Assembly (NCBI GenBank): GCA_049976505.1
Contig: JBMFIC010000012.1
Span: 1 to 39,768 of the forward strand
Direction: 5' to 3'
Source of the DNA: CAYFFZ01 sp049976505
GTDB taxonomy: Archaea > Thermoproteota > Nitrososphaeria > Conexivisphaerales > UBA164
DNA length: 39,768 nucleotides
Below, piece after piece: positions 23,336-32,053 of the stretch. Under the pieces are notes generated by a model that was given only the letters and a program-made list of their open reading frames with translations, made no database searches and was not told the DNA's origin. How positions within the stretch are numbered: position 1 is the first letter of the stretch; each line of letters starts with the position of its first letter. Both the position numbers and the translations under genes were made by a program.

Positions 23336-24509
23336 TTTCAGCTACTACTGCCCCGTCCCTTATAACGTAAGCTGGCCTTTCGTGGTACCTGATCGCCGAT
23401 TTGATGCTGTCCCTCCTGAGAACAACTAAGTTGGCCGGGCCTCCAGCGGCTAGCCTGTTCTGAACCCCTATCGCCGCCGATGCCCTCCAGGTTATCATGT
23501 CGTACAGCGTCTCCCTGCCGGCCGGGTCCATCATCCAGAGCAGGTGGGATGCAAGGAACGAGACCTCGAGCGGGCTGCACGCGCCGTAGGGATAGTATGC
23601 GTCGTTGCAGTCGTCCTGTCCAAGCGCCACGTTGACCCCCCTCTCAAGCGCAAGCTGAACCGGAAGGTGGTACTTTCCCGTGTGAGGGTTGGTGACGAGG
23701 GATATCCCTGCCTGCTTCACCTTGTCAAGGATCCTGATCTGTTCATCCCTCCCCATAACCTCAAGGGCCCTGGCGTGGCAGGCCTCTACCCTTCCCTCGA
23801 GCCCGTAGCCCATGGTCTCCTCCGCCAGCATCTCGAGGGTCCTCAGCTTCGGGTCTGGAGCGTCATCGACGAGGAAGGCCGCAGGCTTTCCGTGCTTCCT
23901 CGCCAGCTCAAGCGCTATCCTTATGTGCTCCCTCCTGTCCTGGTCGCTTCTCTCTATCCAGGGTATTCCGCCGACCACGTCGGCCCCCTTCCTGAGGGCC
24001 TCCTCGACCAGGGCCTCAGCCCCCCTGTCGATCAGAAGGCCCTGCTGCGGGAAGGCCACTATCTGGACATCTACCAGATCCCTCGTCCTGCTTCGTGCCT
24101 CAAGGACCCCCTCCAGGCCCCTGAGCTCGGCAAAGGTGTCCACGTCGACGAAGACCCTCATGTGGGTAACGCCGTTCGCGGCCGCGGAGATGAGCTTCTC
24201 GGTCACCAGCTTCGCTATCCTGTCTGGGTCGTAGCTCTTCTTTACCTCCGCAGCCTTCTTTATCGCCTCATCAGCGGCAAGTCCAAGCTGGTAGATGCCG
24301 AGGGTCTCGCCCTCTATCATGTCCCCCGTCTCGACCTTGTCTATGTGGACATGGGGTATCGCGAAGCTCTCCGTGAGCAGGTTCCCCATGCCGTTTATGT
24401 CCCCGCTCTCCCCTGAGTACTCGTAGATACCCGCAACCGAGCTCCCCTTTATCTCAACAGTGTACAGGCCCTTCCTTCCCCTCAGCCTTACGTTGGCTAT
24501 CCTTATCAT
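23328..24509 (-). CDS. Cytosine-deaminase-like amidohydrolase with altered metal site
   Basis: 393 residues of the amidohydrolase superfamily, closest to CodA/AtzC as I recall them. The metal pair His53/His55 is in IPHVHIDK, His245 in EACHARALEVMG and Asp299/300 in LGQDDCNDAYYPYG. Where CodA has HCDE (metal His and catalytic Glu) this protein reads LVDD (213-216), so a ligand and the proton shuttle differ. It may act on a different substrate or be a distinct archaeal subfamily. A TATA-like GTTTATATCC lies about 27 bases before the ATG. It is followed, with an 8-base overlap, by cobyric acid synthase. Confidence 0.82.
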   Translation of the reverse strand: MIRIANVRLRGRKGLYTVEIKGSSVAGIYEYSGESGDINGMGNLLTESFAIPHVHIDKVETGDMIEGETLGIYQLGLAADEAIKKAAEVKKSYDPDRIAKLVTEKLISAAANGVTHMRVFVDVDTFAELRGLEGVLEARSRTRDLVDVQIVAFPQQGLLIDRGAEALVEEALRKGADVVGGIPWIERSDQDRREHIRIALELARKHGKPAAFLVDDAPDPKLRTLEMLAEETMGYGLEGRVEACHARALEVMGRDEQIRILDKVKQAGISLVTNPHTGKYHLPVQLALERGVNVALGQDDCNDAYYPYGACSPLEVSFLASHLLWMMDPAGRETLYDMITWRASAAIGVQNRLAAGGPANLVVLRRDSIKSAIRYHERPAYVIRDGAVVAENA

Positions 24510-24554
24510 GGTATAGTATCATGCGAGAACAGGATATAAACCTGATTTTCCGCT

Positions 24555-25244
24555 CTAGAGCTCAACGCTCTCCAGGAGCCTGACGTCCTCCTTCACATGG
24601 CCGTTGTAGACGCTGACAAGGTGGTATATGAGGTAGACCATGAAGAGCCCGAGCGTCACGACAGCAAGGACCCCGTAGAGGAAGTAGCCCTCCCTTCCTG
24701 TCCTCCTCCTGCTGAGGGATATACCAAGGGCCCTGAAGGCCTCATCCTCAGTCTGCTCCAGCGCAACTACGCTCGAGTGAAGCCTGCTCATGAGGTACAG
24801 GATAAGGATCAGGGACGCTATCTCGAGGAATGGGACGAACCAGAACAGAACGGCGAGAATGAATGGGACGAGGGAGTATCTGGCAGGAGCGGAGGATATG
24901 CGGTCGGCGTAGGAGGCTGCCTGCTGTATCCCTGAGGCCCTGAGGGCGGCCGCAACCCTCTGCGCGTGGGCGTTAAGGCTGAGGTACAGCCGGTATACGG
25001 TGAAGAGGTACAGACCAAGGTAGGCCAGGGAGAGGACCTGGACGAGCACAGTTACGTAGTAGTACTGGTAGATAACGGCTATGATCCCTGACGCTGATGG
25101 CCCGCTCGAGAGGACGCTGGAGATCACGACGTAGGCAAGGTAGAAGGATGACACGAGGGAGCCCGCGAAGAGAAGCCATACTGCGTAGACGTACTTCCTG
25201 GAGACGTAGACCGAGGTCTGCCTCTTGAGCTCGTTGAAGCTCAT
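24555..25244 (-). CDS. Multi-pass membrane protein of unknown function
   Basis: 229 residues with about five hydrophobic segments (roughly 22-43, 54-85, 120-147 as two helices, and 182-204) and no recognised catalytic motif. The N-terminus MSFNELKRQTSVYVSRKYVYA is polar and cytoplasmic-looking. The frame is open to a TTG at 25268, but TTTTTAATT centred near 25271 lies about 27 bases before the ATG at 25244, which I take as start. The next gene upstream on the same strand is the membrane-anchored winged-helix protein, ending 45 bases before it, so a functional pair is possible. Confidence 0.7.
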   Translation of the reverse strand: MSFNELKRQTSVYVSRKYVYAVWLLFAGSLVSSFYLAYVVISSVLSSGPSASGIIAVIYQYYYVTVLVQVLSLAYLGLYLFTVYRLYLSLNAHAQRVAAALRASGIQQAASYADRISSAPARYSLVPFILAVLFWFVPFLEIASLILILYLMSRLHSSVVALEQTEDEAFRALGISLSRRRTGREGYFLYGVLAVVTLGLFMVYLIYHLVSVYNGHVKEDVRLLESVEL

Positions 25245-25289
25245 CACGGTGATCTTTGGGCCCGGCAATTAAAAACGTTCCTGCCTGGC

Positions 25290-26090
25290 TCACTCTTTCA
25301 GCTTCACGACGTTCTCCTTGCCGACCTTCTCAACGGTAACTATGCCCTTCCTCTCCAGCCTCCTTATAGCCCTCCACGCCGTCGTCTTCGGCAGGACCAG
25401 GGCCTGCCTTATCTCGCTCTCCTTCGCGGCACCTCCGTTCTTCCTTATGAACTCAATTATTCTGCTGTCGAGCTCCCTCTCTACCTTCACCTGAGCCCTT
25501 CTCCTCCTTCTCACCAGAAGGTACACAATGACTGCGGCGGCTGCAGCGGCTGCAGCAGTCGCGGCCAAGTACCCCCAGATAGCCGAGTAGGCCGACATGT
25601 ACCCAGAGGCTGGGGCCGGGAGAAGGTAGCCTATGAGCCAGGAGCCCGGCGAAAGCTCGATGTAAAGGGTGCCGTCGGAGCTGCTTATCGAGAGAGGCAC
25701 CCTGTTTATGTAGTCCAGGGTGGAGCCGCTTGGAAGCCGAACTACCGTGTAGTAGGGCGTGGTGAAGTTCAGTAACCAGCTCACGTTGTTCTTGTATATT
25801 ATGCTCAGAGTGTAGTAGCTCACGCTTATCGTTCCGTTCTCATCCGGTGCCACCTCCACGACGTTTCCGCGGACGGCGTACACGACAGGGGTTCCGTTGA
25901 CGTAGGAGACAGTGAGATACTGCGGAGACCCTATAAGGGTGAAGTTTGCCGGCACGTACGCAGTTACCGGGGAGGTTATGTTAACCCCCGCGTACCCATC
26001 GCTGTAGACAACGATGGACGCCCTCGGGTAGGAGGCCTGTGCCGCTGCAGCGACCACGAGGGCAAGCAGCGCCAGCGCTAGAAGCTTCAT
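25290..26090 (-). CDS. Membrane-anchored winged-helix regulator with extracellular domain
   Basis: 266 residues in three parts. A signal peptide (1-19, LLALALLALVVAAAAQA) leads to an outward-facing beta-rich domain (about 20-165, rich in Tyr, Ser, Thr and possible N-glycosylation sites such as NFT and NGT). A membrane helix follows (about 172-194) with RRRRRAQ on the cytoplasmic side. The C-terminal domain (about 205-266) is a MarR/IclR-like winged helix: KESEIRQALVLPKTTAWRAI and RRLERKGIVTVEKVG. It looks like a one-component sensor that reads the outside and binds DNA inside. Targets unknown. Confidence 0.82.
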   Translation of the reverse strand: MKLLALALLALVVAAAAQASYPRASIVVYSDGYAGVNITSPVTAYVPANFTLIGSPQYLTVSYVNGTPVVYAVRGNVVEVAPDENGTISVSYYTLSIIYKNNVSWLLNFTTPYYTVVRLPSGSTLDYINRVPLSISSSDGTLYIELSPGSWLIGYLLPAPASGYMSAYSAIWGYLAATAAAAAAAAVIVYLLVRRRRRAQVKVERELDSRIIEFIRKNGGAAKESEIRQALVLPKTTAWRAIRRLERKGIVTVEKVGKENVVKLKE

Positions 26091-26122
26091 TGCGAATAAA
26101 TAATAAAGATGAGGATATAAGC

Positions 26123-27103
26123 TTAAAAGAGCTGGAGCCTTCTTCCTGCTCCTCTCTTTACTGCGTTCGTGTAGACGACGTACGCTGATGCCACGTCCTG
26201 GATCGCAAGGCCTGTTGAGTCGAATATCGTTATATCCCTGTCAGAGGTCCTGCCGCTTATCCTGCCCTCCAGCACGTCCCCAAGCTCCCCGTGTATCTGG
26301 GACGGCTTCAGGATGCCCTTTGATATGGGGACGTTGACCTCGCCCGAGTGAACGGCCTGCTCCATGTCGTCGACTATTATCTTTGCCCTCAGGAGTATCT
26401 TTGGATCGAGCTCCTCCTTTCCCGGGGCATCAGCCCCTATCGCGTTTATGTGGGTGCCCTCGCTCACCCACTCGTCCATAACAACGGGTCCTGTGGCCGG
26501 GGTCGTCGTGACTATTATGTCGGCGTCCCTGACGCACTCCCTGACGCTCTCGGCCTCTGAGACGCTCACCCCGTTGCTCTCAGCGAACTTCACGAATTCC
26601 CTGAGCACATCGCCGTTTATGTCGTAGGCCTTCCCCTCGAGAGATGGGAAGAACTCCCTGAGGCCAAGGAGCTGGAACCTTGCCTGAGTTCCCGCGCCAA
26701 CGAAAGCCACCCTCCTGGAGCCTTTCCTTGCCAGGTGCTTAGCGGCTATGCCCCCTGCCGCTCCTGTCCTCATTGAAGTAAGAAGCGTCCCGTCCATCAC
26801 AGCTATAGGCTGGCCAGTCTCGGGGCTCAGAAGCAGTATCGTTGCCATAACTGTCGGGAGCCCCCTCTCCCTGTTCCTCACGTGAACGTTAACGACCTTG
26901 ACGCCGGCGGCGTTCAGCGACTTTATGTAGGCCGGCATCACCCTGAAGTCCCCCTGGTACTCCCTGAAGAAGACGTAGACCTTTGGCGGCATCTGGACGT
27001 TTCCCCTGGACTTCTCCCTGAAAGCCTCCTCAACGGCCTCCGTTATCTCCTTCATGGTTACGAGCTCCTGAACCTCCTTCTGGTTTATGAACAGGATGTC
27101 CAT
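26123..27103 (-). CDS. Ornithine cyclodeaminase/mu-crystallin family (alanine dehydrogenase-like)
   Basis: NAD(P)-dependent enzyme acting on an amino or imino acid; archaeal members include an alanine dehydrogenase. 326 residues. Visible are RVMPAYIKSLNAAGVKVVNV, the substrate region MDGTLLTSMRTGAAGG, the Rossmann motif VAFVGAGTQARFQ and AIGADAPGKEELDP with the catalytic Asp. The start is preceded by a TATA-like CATTTATAAG about 30 bases upstream. Substrate cannot be chosen between alanine, ornithine/proline and pyrroline-carboxylate reduction; the last would connect to the proline genes but they are distant. Confidence 0.9.
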   Translation of the reverse strand: MDILFINQKEVQELVTMKEITEAVEEAFREKSRGNVQMPPKVYVFFREYQGDFRVMPAYIKSLNAAGVKVVNVHVRNRERGLPTVMATILLLSPETGQPIAVMDGTLLTSMRTGAAGGIAAKHLARKGSRRVAFVGAGTQARFQLLGLREFFPSLEGKAYDINGDVLREFVKFAESNGVSVSEAESVRECVRDADIIVTTTPATGPVVMDEWVSEGTHINAIGADAPGKEELDPKILLRAKIIVDDMEQAVHSGEVNVPISKGILKPSQIHGELGDVLEGRISGRTSDRDITIFDSTGLAIQDVASAYVVYTNAVKRGAGRRLQLF

Positions 27104-27205
27104 CAGGAGCTTCTTGCAAACCTTAACTTATAAATGTTTTAACAATAAATCGATAATCTTCAAATCATTTCAAACGTTTTGATGCATGGGTCAAAATTTT
27201 GGAGC

Positions 27206-28279
27206 TCAATCGGTTAGCGTGAAGCCGAGGCTCTCCATAAGGCTGACGTACTCTCCGTCCTGAAGCAGCGCCGTCCTGACCGGCTTCAGGATCTCGTAGA
27301 TGGTGTCGGCAACGGAGGTCTTCAGGTCGAAGGGGTGCACCTGCCTCTTCAGGTAGGCGTTGCTGAGCTCGGCGAAGTCCCTGAAGAGGACGTCTCCCCC
27401 GTACTTCGGGTCCCTCCTGAGCAGGAAGCTCCCCTTCAGGGGCATTATTATGTGCTTCACTATCTCGAGGACCGGGTTCCCATCGACCAGGTCGGGAGGG
27501 CACCAGGCCTTTATCATCTTGTCCCTTATCTGCCTGTAGCCGTCGTGAACGAATATGGCGCTCTGGGGCTTCGACTTGCTCATCTTGCTGAAGACCTCGC
27601 CCTCTGACTCGCTGGGCTGTGATAGGCCAGGGAGCAGGTGATGGTGCACGGCCACCGGAACCCTCCAGCCCATCTTCGGGAAGAGGTCCCTGGCCAGCAT
27701 GTGGGCCTTCCTCTGGTCAGTTCCCCCGTGGGCTATGTGGACGTCCAGGGCGTGTATGTCGTTGACCTGCATTAGAGGGTACATAAGCTGGGCAAAGGTG
27801 AGCTCGTCCTTCTCAGACCTGCCGGCAACTGTGAGAGTCCTCGAGACCCTTGCAAGGTTAACGTTGGTCGCGAGCTTGAGAAGGTCCTCCCAGTAGGAGC
27901 TGCGCCTAGAGTAGAGCTCAGAGCCGTAGACGAAGCTTATCCCAGGTCCAACGAAAGTTGTGAAGGCCTTAACGTAGCTCTCTGCTGCAGCCCTTATCTT
28001 CTGCATGTCCTTTCCTAGCTTCTCGTTTATGTAGCTGTGCCAGTCTGCAAGGAACACAGTTACGTCGATTCCGGCCTGAAGGAAGTCCCTCAGCTTCATG
28101 CCTACTATGACCAGGCTACCCAGGTGCAGGGGGCCGGATATCTCAAGGCCTATGTAGTGCCTTACCCTTTCTCCGCTCTCGAGGAGGGCCCTGAGCTCAT
28201 TGACGGTCACTATCTCCTCTGTTGGGGGCCTTGAAATTAGGGCAAGCCTTTCCTCGACGTTCAACTTAAAATACTTCAC
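27206..28279 (-). CDS. tyrS: Tyrosyl-tRNA synthetase, archaeal type
   Basis: Charges tRNA-Tyr. 357 residues, compact class I enzyme without the bacterial S4 domain. The HIGH motif is HLGS (52-55) after YIGLEISGPL, and the KMSKS loop is SKMSKSKPQSAI. IAHGGTDQRKAHMLARDL is the tyrosine/ATP-binding region. The start is a GTG. It lies 25 bases downstream of radA on the same strand and may be co-transcribed. Confidence 0.95.
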   Translation of the reverse strand: MKYFKLNVEERLALISRPPTEEIVTVNELRALLESGERVRHYIGLEISGPLHLGSLVIVGMKLRDFLQAGIDVTVFLADWHSYINEKLGKDMQKIRAAAESYVKAFTTFVGPGISFVYGSELYSRRSSYWEDLLKLATNVNLARVSRTLTVAGRSEKDELTFAQLMYPLMQVNDIHALDVHIAHGGTDQRKAHMLARDLFPKMGWRVPVAVHHHLLPGLSQPSESEGEVFSKMSKSKPQSAIFVHDGYRQIRDKMIKAWCPPDLVDGNPVLEIVKHIIMPLKGSFLLRRDPKYGGDVLFRDFAELSNAYLKRQVHPFDLKTSVADTIYEILKPVRTALLQDGEYVSLMESLGFTLTD

Positions 28280-28304
28280 TTGCGTTCTCTATTAAACTTT
28301 GTTT

Positions 28305-29285
28305 TTACTTCCTCCTCTCCTCAGGAGGATCGTCGACGCCCTTCTCGTCTATTATGAACACTGCCTCCCTCTCGGGAAGGTAGGGGCTGTCAACCATCCT
28401 TGCTATCCTGACCTTCGCGGACTTCCTCAGGTAGACCCTATAGGTGCTCATGTGGGCAACCACGTGGCCCCCAACGGGCCTTGTGGGGTCGCCGAAGAAG
28501 GTGTCCGGGGCAGCCTGAACCTGGTTCGTAACTACCACCGCAACCCTGTACATCTCGGCTATCCTGAGGAGCTGGTGCATGAACGCGTTGAGCCTCTGCT
28601 GCCTCTCTGCCAGAGTTGCCCTTCCTGGGAAGTCGGACCTGTAGTGGGAGACCGCCGAGTCAACGACCACGAGCTTAATCCTCTCGCTCTCTATGTACTT
28701 GCCCATCTCCCTCACGAGGAGCTCCTGGTGAGAGCTGTTGTAGGCCCTAGCAACGATTATCCTGTCAAGGGCCTTCAGAGGGTCAAGGCCCCTGTTCTCT
28801 GCTATCTCGGAGATCCTCTCTGGCCTGAAGGTGTTCTCCGTGTCGAGGTATATGGCCCCGGCGTCAAGGCCTCCCCTGTCCTTCGGGAACTGGACCATGA
28901 CCGCGAGGGTGTGGCAGACCTGCGTCTTTCCAGAGCCGAACTCGCCGTACAGCTCCGTTATTGCTCCTGTCTCCACCCCGCCTCCGAAGAGCTCGTCGAG
29001 GTTCTTGGATCCCGTGCTTATCCTCTCAACGTTCTTCCTCTCCTTGTAGAGCTCAGCTGCAGAGACGAAGTCCTTGCCCAGGACCCCCTTCTCAACCAGA
29101 TAGGCCCTGGCCTTGTTCACCAGCTCAGCCGCCTTCTCTATGTCCCCTCCTAGGATGTCGCTGACGTCCGATATGTTCCTGGCCGCTAGGTCGAGAACGT
29201 TATATACTCCGCCCTCAAGCAGCTTCTGCTTCGTAACGGGCCCTATGCCCTCGATGTTGTCAAGGCTCCACTCGTCCTCTGGCAT
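28305..29285 (-). CDS. radA: RadA recombinase
   Basis: Archaeal RecA/Rad51 strand-exchange protein for homologous recombination and DNA repair. 326 residues from the ATG at 29285 (MPEDEWSLDNIEGIGP), which is the family length; the longer frame to 29384 is non-coding. The N-terminal helix-hairpin-helix domain (IEGIGPVTKQKLLEGG) is followed by Walker A GEFGSGKTQ (114-122), Walker B LVVVDS and the L2-region GDPTRPVGG. The TATA-like GCTTAATAC about 27 bases upstream supports the start. Confidence 0.97.
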   Translation of the reverse strand: MPEDEWSLDNIEGIGPVTKQKLLEGGVYNVLDLAARNISDVSDILGGDIEKAAELVNKARAYLVEKGVLGKDFVSAAELYKERKNVERISTGSKNLDELFGGGVETGAITELYGEFGSGKTQVCHTLAVMVQFPKDRGGLDAGAIYLDTENTFRPERISEIAENRGLDPLKALDRIIVARAYNSSHQELLVREMGKYIESERIKLVVVDSAVSHYRSDFPGRATLAERQQRLNAFMHQLLRIAEMYRVAVVVTNQVQAAPDTFFGDPTRPVGGHVVAHMSTYRVYLRKSAKVRIARMVDSPYLPEREAVFIIDEKGVDDPPEERRK

Positions 29286-29386
29286 TACATTTAAATGGAC
29301 GAAACACGTCGTATTAAGCTTTTTGAGCCTTCCAGCGGGCAGCGCGTTAAAGCTTTTATTGTCAGAAGGCCATAAAGTTAGCAAAA

Positions 29387-29788
29387 GTGATAATCAGGAT
29401 ACCAAGGGACATCCTGGGGGAGCTCATGAAGCACGTGAGCGAGAGCAGGCCCATTGAGGCGGTTGGCTTCCTTCTTGGCAGGAAGCACGACGACGCCTTT
29501 GAGGCGCTGGAGCTGGTAAAGGTCAGGAACGCCGCGGGCTCCCCGGTGAAGTTCTCAGTGGATCCCCAGGAGCTTCTAGAGGTCTACAGGAGGGCAGATG
29601 AGAGGGGCATGGAAGTGGTTGCAGTCGTCCACAGCCACCCGGGCTCAACGGTCCCCTCTCAGCTCGACGTCCAGTACATGAGGCTCAACCCGTACGTCTG
29701 GATAATTATATCCTCCGTGGACTTCAAGATGGAGGCCTACGTCCTAAGGGACAACGGGCTTGAAAAGGTCAGGATCGCTATAGTATAG
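29387..29788 (+). CDS. JAMM/MPN metallopeptidase (JAB1/Mov34 type)
   Basis: A zinc peptidase of 133 residues with the full JAMM set: Glu24 (IEAVGFLLG), His82 and His84 (HSHPGS), Ser91 and Asp94 (PSQLD). Archaeal relatives cut ubiquitin-like SAMP or CysO-type conjugates, or act in sulfur-carrier processing. The GTG start has the TATA-like GCTTTTATTG about 28 bases upstream and the gene is divergent from radA. No ubiquitin-like gene is adjacent; the partner may be elsewhere. Confidence 0.9.
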   Translation: MIIRIPRDILGELMKHVSESRPIEAVGFLLGRKHDDAFEALELVKVRNAAGSPVKFSVDPQELLEVYRRADERGMEVVAVVHSHPGSTVPSQLDVQYMRLNPYVWIIISSVDFKMEAYVLRDNGLEKVRIAIV

Positions 29789-29795
29789 CTTGATT

Positions 29796-31694
29796 CTATG
29801 ACAGACTGAAGGAGGCGTGCAGGAGGCCGTCCGTCAGCCCCGTGAACTTTGATCCGCTGCCCAGGTAGAACTTCGTGAACCACTCGTACACGTGAAGCCT
29901 TAGCGACTGGATGTACACGATCAGGCCCTCGAGCGCCATTATGCCGAGGTTCCCGAATACTATCAGGGGGATGGATGCGACACCCAGCGCAAGGGAGGCG
30001 TTGAGGGTCTTCATAAGGACTACGTGGACCAGGAAGAGGATCGCGAGCCTCGAGTAGCTTATGGTGTTAGCGAGGAACTCGATCACTATGAACATGAACT
30101 GGATCGAGGCGTCGAGGGGGCTCTCCCTCCTGACCGTGTAGACCAGGAACGTGAGCACCGACGCCGCTGTGACCGGGACTGTGACTGAGCTGAGGTAGAG
30201 GTTGGGGACGCCTATGAGGGCAGCCCTGCCGGCGAACAGGTTGAAGGAGTAGCCGCTGCCTATTATGCTGAGCCCTATGAAGACTGCGCCTATGTACGCT
30301 ATGAGGACTGGCAGCTTCTCGAGAAGGGCCTGCCTCCTGTCCCTGCTGAGCGTCTGCCTGAAGTCTATGAAGAAGCCAGACGCAAGGTGGATTATGCCGA
30401 TCAGTATCGCCACCGACAGTATTGTGAATATTGAGGCCTCAGTCAGGCTGCTGAAGCCCCTGAGGACCGCGATCCTCTCAAGGTATCCGCCTATCAGGGG
30501 CACAGAGCTCGCGTCGAACCCGAAGACCTCTCCAACGAGCGCCCCCATCACCGCGGCAGCTGCGCCGAAGGACGCCAGCATCGCGCCCCACCTCCTCTTG
30601 TTCTTCCAGCCCCTGGCGTATATCAGGTACCCCAGGGCGAAGAGGATCAGCCCCTGACCCATGTCGGGGAACATGAAGCCGAAGAAGAACGGGAAGACGA
30701 ACGAAATTATCGGGGTCGGATCTATCTCGTGCTCGCTCGGGACGCCCTGGGTCTCGGTCAGAGGCTCGAAGTTCCTGACGTATGCCGGGTTCCTGAGGTA
30801 GACGTCAGGTGAGAGCTCCGTGCCGCCTATGATCGCTATGTCGCCAACCATGGAGACGAAACGCTGCAGGTCCGATCTGAGTATCTCCACCTCCGCCACA
30901 AGGAACCTCCCGATAGGCCTGCCTATCTCGGAGACCTCCCTAAGAACCTGAAGGGACTCTACAGCTGCCCTGACCTCGTTCTCAAGCCTGAGCTTCAGCT
31001 CTGATACCTGCTGAGAGAGCTCCGCGGTTCTCTTCTCTAGCTCCATTATCCTCTGCGAAATCTCCTGGAGCATCCTCTCCGGGGAGCCTGAGGGAGGCTG
31101 CACCTCAACCAGGCCCAGGGCCGAGGCCCTTTTCACGACCCCATCGATGGTGCTCTCGGTTGCCACGACCGTTATCAGGTGCTCGCCATCCCTCTCAAGA
31201 TCAGACGTGAGGGCCTCCTCGAATGAGACCGGCTCCCTGGAGACGTAGAACTTCACGTAAAACCTCCTCATGCCCTGAATGAAGGATAAATCCGTCGATA
31301 TGCCCCTGAAGGGAAGCAGCTTGGCCTGCTCGCTCCTTAGCGATGCAAGCTGGGACTCGGCCGTCTCGAGCTCCTGAACCGTCTCATGAAGCGTGTAAGC
31401 TGCCGAGAGGACCTTCCGCTTTATGTCCTGCAGTATCTCCTGCAGGCTTGAGCCGCTGAACACGTACCTCTTTATTGTCCTGCCCTGGAGGATCTCCGTG
31501 TAGCCGAGCTCGGGCCTTATCTCAGCCCTCTCGGCAACCGCCACGACGAATGCAGCGGCCTCGTCTATCTCCCTTGGTGCCGAGCCGCTCCTGCTGAGGA
31601 TCCTGACCCTCCCGAACTTCAGAAGCCTCTTGGAGAGCTCGTCCCTGAGATCTATGGAGACGGCGAGCGTGAGCTTTACGGTGGGCTCCTTCAC
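29796..31694 (-). CDS. V/A-type ATP synthase subunit I (subunit a)
   Basis: Membrane stator subunit that forms the proton path. 632 residues from the GTG at 31694 (the open frame extends to 31829 but is non-coding there). The N-terminal half is cytoplasmic with a long coiled coil (about residues 205-265); the C-terminal half has seven or eight membrane helices, with the family motifs FPFFFGFMFPDMGQGLI and FANTISYSRL-like FLANTISYSRLAIL. The TATA-like GTAATATAATC lies about 27 bases before the GTG. No other ATPase subunit gene is adjacent, which is unusual since archaeal subunits are commonly clustered. Confidence 0.93.
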   Translation of the reverse strand: MKEPTVKLTLAVSIDLRDELSKRLLKFGRVRILSRSGSAPREIDEAAAFVVAVAERAEIRPELGYTEILQGRTIKRYVFSGSSLQEILQDIKRKVLSAAYTLHETVQELETAESQLASLRSEQAKLLPFRGISTDLSFIQGMRRFYVKFYVSREPVSFEEALTSDLERDGEHLITVVATESTIDGVVKRASALGLVEVQPPSGSPERMLQEISQRIMELEKRTAELSQQVSELKLRLENEVRAAVESLQVLREVSEIGRPIGRFLVAEVEILRSDLQRFVSMVGDIAIIGGTELSPDVYLRNPAYVRNFEPLTETQGVPSEHEIDPTPIISFVFPFFFGFMFPDMGQGLILFALGYLIYARGWKNKRRWGAMLASFGAAAAVMGALVGEVFGFDASSVPLIGGYLERIAVLRGFSSLTEASIFTILSVAILIGIIHLASGFFIDFRQTLSRDRRQALLEKLPVLIAYIGAVFIGLSIIGSGYSFNLFAGRAALIGVPNLYLSSVTVPVTAASVLTFLVYTVRRESPLDASIQFMFIVIEFLANTISYSRLAILFLVHVVLMKTLNASLALGVASIPLIVFGNLGIMALEGLIVYIQSLRLHVYEWFTKFYLGSGSKFTGLTDGLLHASFSLS

Positions 31695-32053
31695 GCCATA
31701 TAATATGTCTGAGGGGATTATATTACGTTTTGCCGACCTAAGCGCGCCTGGCACTCTCGCAGGGCTCTTCATCCTGAAAGGGAGCCGGTAGAGGGAAAGG
31801 GTATCAGTAGCTCCTCGGGCCAGAGCCAAAGCTAGGCCGCAGGCCCTTTGGTGTCTTAGCTCCGAAAAGCGGAGATGAGGGATCGGTCTTCAGCCTCTGT
31901 CCCTGCCGATCCAGCGGGGTACAAGGTTCACTATGATGTTCAGGATCACAGCCAACATCCTTGCCAGCACTACTGGGCCTTTCGATCGGAGGATGCAGGC
32001 TCCATGAGCCCGGGGCAAGGTTAAAATAATCTGAAGGACCATCTAGCATTAAA
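31695..32053. other. Gene-free stretch with several hairpins
   Basis: Besides the promoters of subunit I and of the BtpA-like gene (GTTAAAATAA near 32025), the G+C-rich middle holds stems CTCCG/CGGAG near 31860, GGATCGG (31880-31886) with CCGATCC (31906-31912), CCAG/CTGG near 31966 and GGCTC/GAGCC near 32000. No reading frame looks coding. A structured RNA is possible but unproven. Confidence 0.4.
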
